Source: SYFT01 sp964471115 (GTDB lineage Bacteria; Acidobacteriota; Vicinamibacteria; Vicinamibacterales; SCN-69-37). Taken from it: a DNA stretch of 64,000 nucleotides. Positions 63,723 to 64,000 of this stretch are shown in pieces (the first letter of the stretch is position 1; every line of letters starts with the position of its first letter). The notes beneath the pieces were generated by a model. The model searched no databases and had not been told where the DNA came from. It saw nothing but the letters and a program-made list of their open reading frames with translations. The position numbers and the translations under genes were made by a program. The stretch covers positions 59,048 to 123,047 of the forward strand of contig CAYYFE010000007.1 in NCBI GenBank assembly GCA_964471115.1, written 5' to 3'.

Positions 63723-64000
63723 CGGTCACCCCCAGATGAGGGCAACTCCGTCTCTGTCGCGGCCAGACGCAGCAGGTCATCGGCCGAGGTCTCCGGGGTG
63801 ACCTGCAGCATCAGGTCAATGCGATGGACCGCAGTCTCCCAGACGCGCTCACGGATGGGCCGCAGGCGCGCGATCGCCGCCGCCAGCAACTCGCGATAGC
63901 GCCGCCGCCAGGCGGCGTCGGCGGCGGCGTAGGCGGCGTCGGCGGCGGCGTAGGCGGCGTCGGCGGCGGCGGCGTAGGCGGCGTCGGCGGCGGCGTAGGC
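63719..64000 (-). CDS. Partial protein with YAAADAA repeat tail, cut by window edge
   Basis: The frame stops at 63719-63721 (overlapping the next ATG) and is open to the right edge, 93 residues. From the edge it reads as an Ala/Asp/Tyr-rich helical heptad array (four YAAADAA-type units). It ends in an Arg-rich helix (WRRRYRELLAAAIARLR) and an acidic C-terminus. Probably a coiled-coil or DNA-binding protein. Its N-terminus lies beyond the window. Confidence 0.6.
   Translation of the reverse strand, partial: AYAAADAAYAAAADAAYAAADAAYAAADAAWRRRYRELLAAAIARLRPIRERVWETAVHRIDLMLQVTPETSADDLLRLAATETELPSSGGDR
63911..63997. repeat. 21/24-bp tandem repeat encoding YAAADAA heptads
   Basis: Four units: 63911-63931, 63932-63952, 63953-63976 (24 bp, one extra GGC) and 63977-63997. 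The repeat continues to the edge. All indels are multiples of 3, so the coding frame is kept. It is a candidate hypervariable coding minisatellite. Confidence 0.8.

Larger units (their letters stand above)
22394..64000. mobile_element. HK97-like siphovirus prophage, incomplete at the right edge
   Basis: The right 40 kb holds a full set of tailed-phage genes. Nearly all are on the minus strand and chained by small overlaps: early and replication genes, HNH/TerS/TerL, portal, S49 protease, capsid, connector, tail tube, tape measure, fibre and endolysin. The left limit is placed at the tRNA-Pro 3' end by inference; the first certain phage gene ends at 23652. The integrase and attR are not in the window. 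GC is close to that of the host. Confidence 0.8.

Noticed and set aside
63911..63997. Tandem repeat as a CRISPR or iteron array
   Set aside because: Units are contiguous without spacers and keep the reading frame of a gene, so it is a coding minisatellite.

Overview
The window is GC-rich DNA from one bacterial chromosome. The left third (1 to about 22.4 kb) is host sequence. The right two thirds (about 22.4 to 64 kb) is most of a tailed-phage prophage that runs off the right edge. The host is most likely a member of the Acidobacteriota, perhaps the Vicinamibacteria. This is inferred from an orphan MacB/ADOP-type permease, two BlaI/M56 regulator-peptidase pairs, DUF305 and LVIVD secreted proteins, a Flp/Tad pilus and high GC. 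No rRNA or other phylogenetic marker is present, so the assignment is not certain.

Host layout. Positions 1-5677 (minus strand) hold a Flp/Tad pilus operon. In transcription order it is two Flp pilins, prepilin peptidase CpaA, TadE, CpaB, secretin CpaC, a TadG-like protein and a left-truncated CpaE/TadZ. It is preceded by a good sigma-54-type promoter. Next come DUF192, LVIVD-repeat and DUF305 proteins; a BlaI repressor with an M56/TonB-domain peptidase; a Skp-like chaperone; a Tat-exported protein; an AlkB-type hydroxylase; a large ABC-type permease; and a PLP decarboxylase. A second BlaI/M56 pair follows, in which the M56 gene is separated by one in-frame UGA from its Pro-rich and helical-repeat C-terminal half. 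An ECF sigma/anti-sigma-like/secreted-protein operon and a tRNA-Pro(UGG) close the host part.

Prophage layout. tRNA-Pro is the likely integration site, and attR and the integrase would lie beyond 64 kb. Just inside is a plus-strand group with a DUF4258/YgiT-zinc-finger pair that resembles a toxin-antitoxin module. From 23.65 to 64 kb nearly all genes are on the minus strand and tightly coupled by ATGA or TGATG overlaps. Reading right to left, the first block is early genes: an HTH protein, small membrane proteins, an acyl carrier protein, a deoxyribosyltransferase-like protein, a replication initiator with internal iteron-like repeats, and a ParB-C5-methyltransferase fusion. Next come nucleases and zinc-ribbon proteins, then packaging and head genes (HNH, TerS, TerL, portal, S49 protease, capsid, connector). 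Tail genes follow (two tube paralogues, G/T-like chaperones, tape measure, very large tip/fibre), then lysis genes (M15 endolysin, holin candidates). Two large hydrolase-like proteins end the array, one of them a lipoprotein. This is an HK97-like siphovirus plan.

The points most worth attention are the phage acyl carrier protein, the ParB-methyltransferase fusion, a 22-bp repeat read in two frames inside the initiator gene (a possible origin), a ribbon-helix-helix gene between protease and capsid, and a hairpin chimera beside the N-run at 39.2 kb that breaks a tail chaperone gene.
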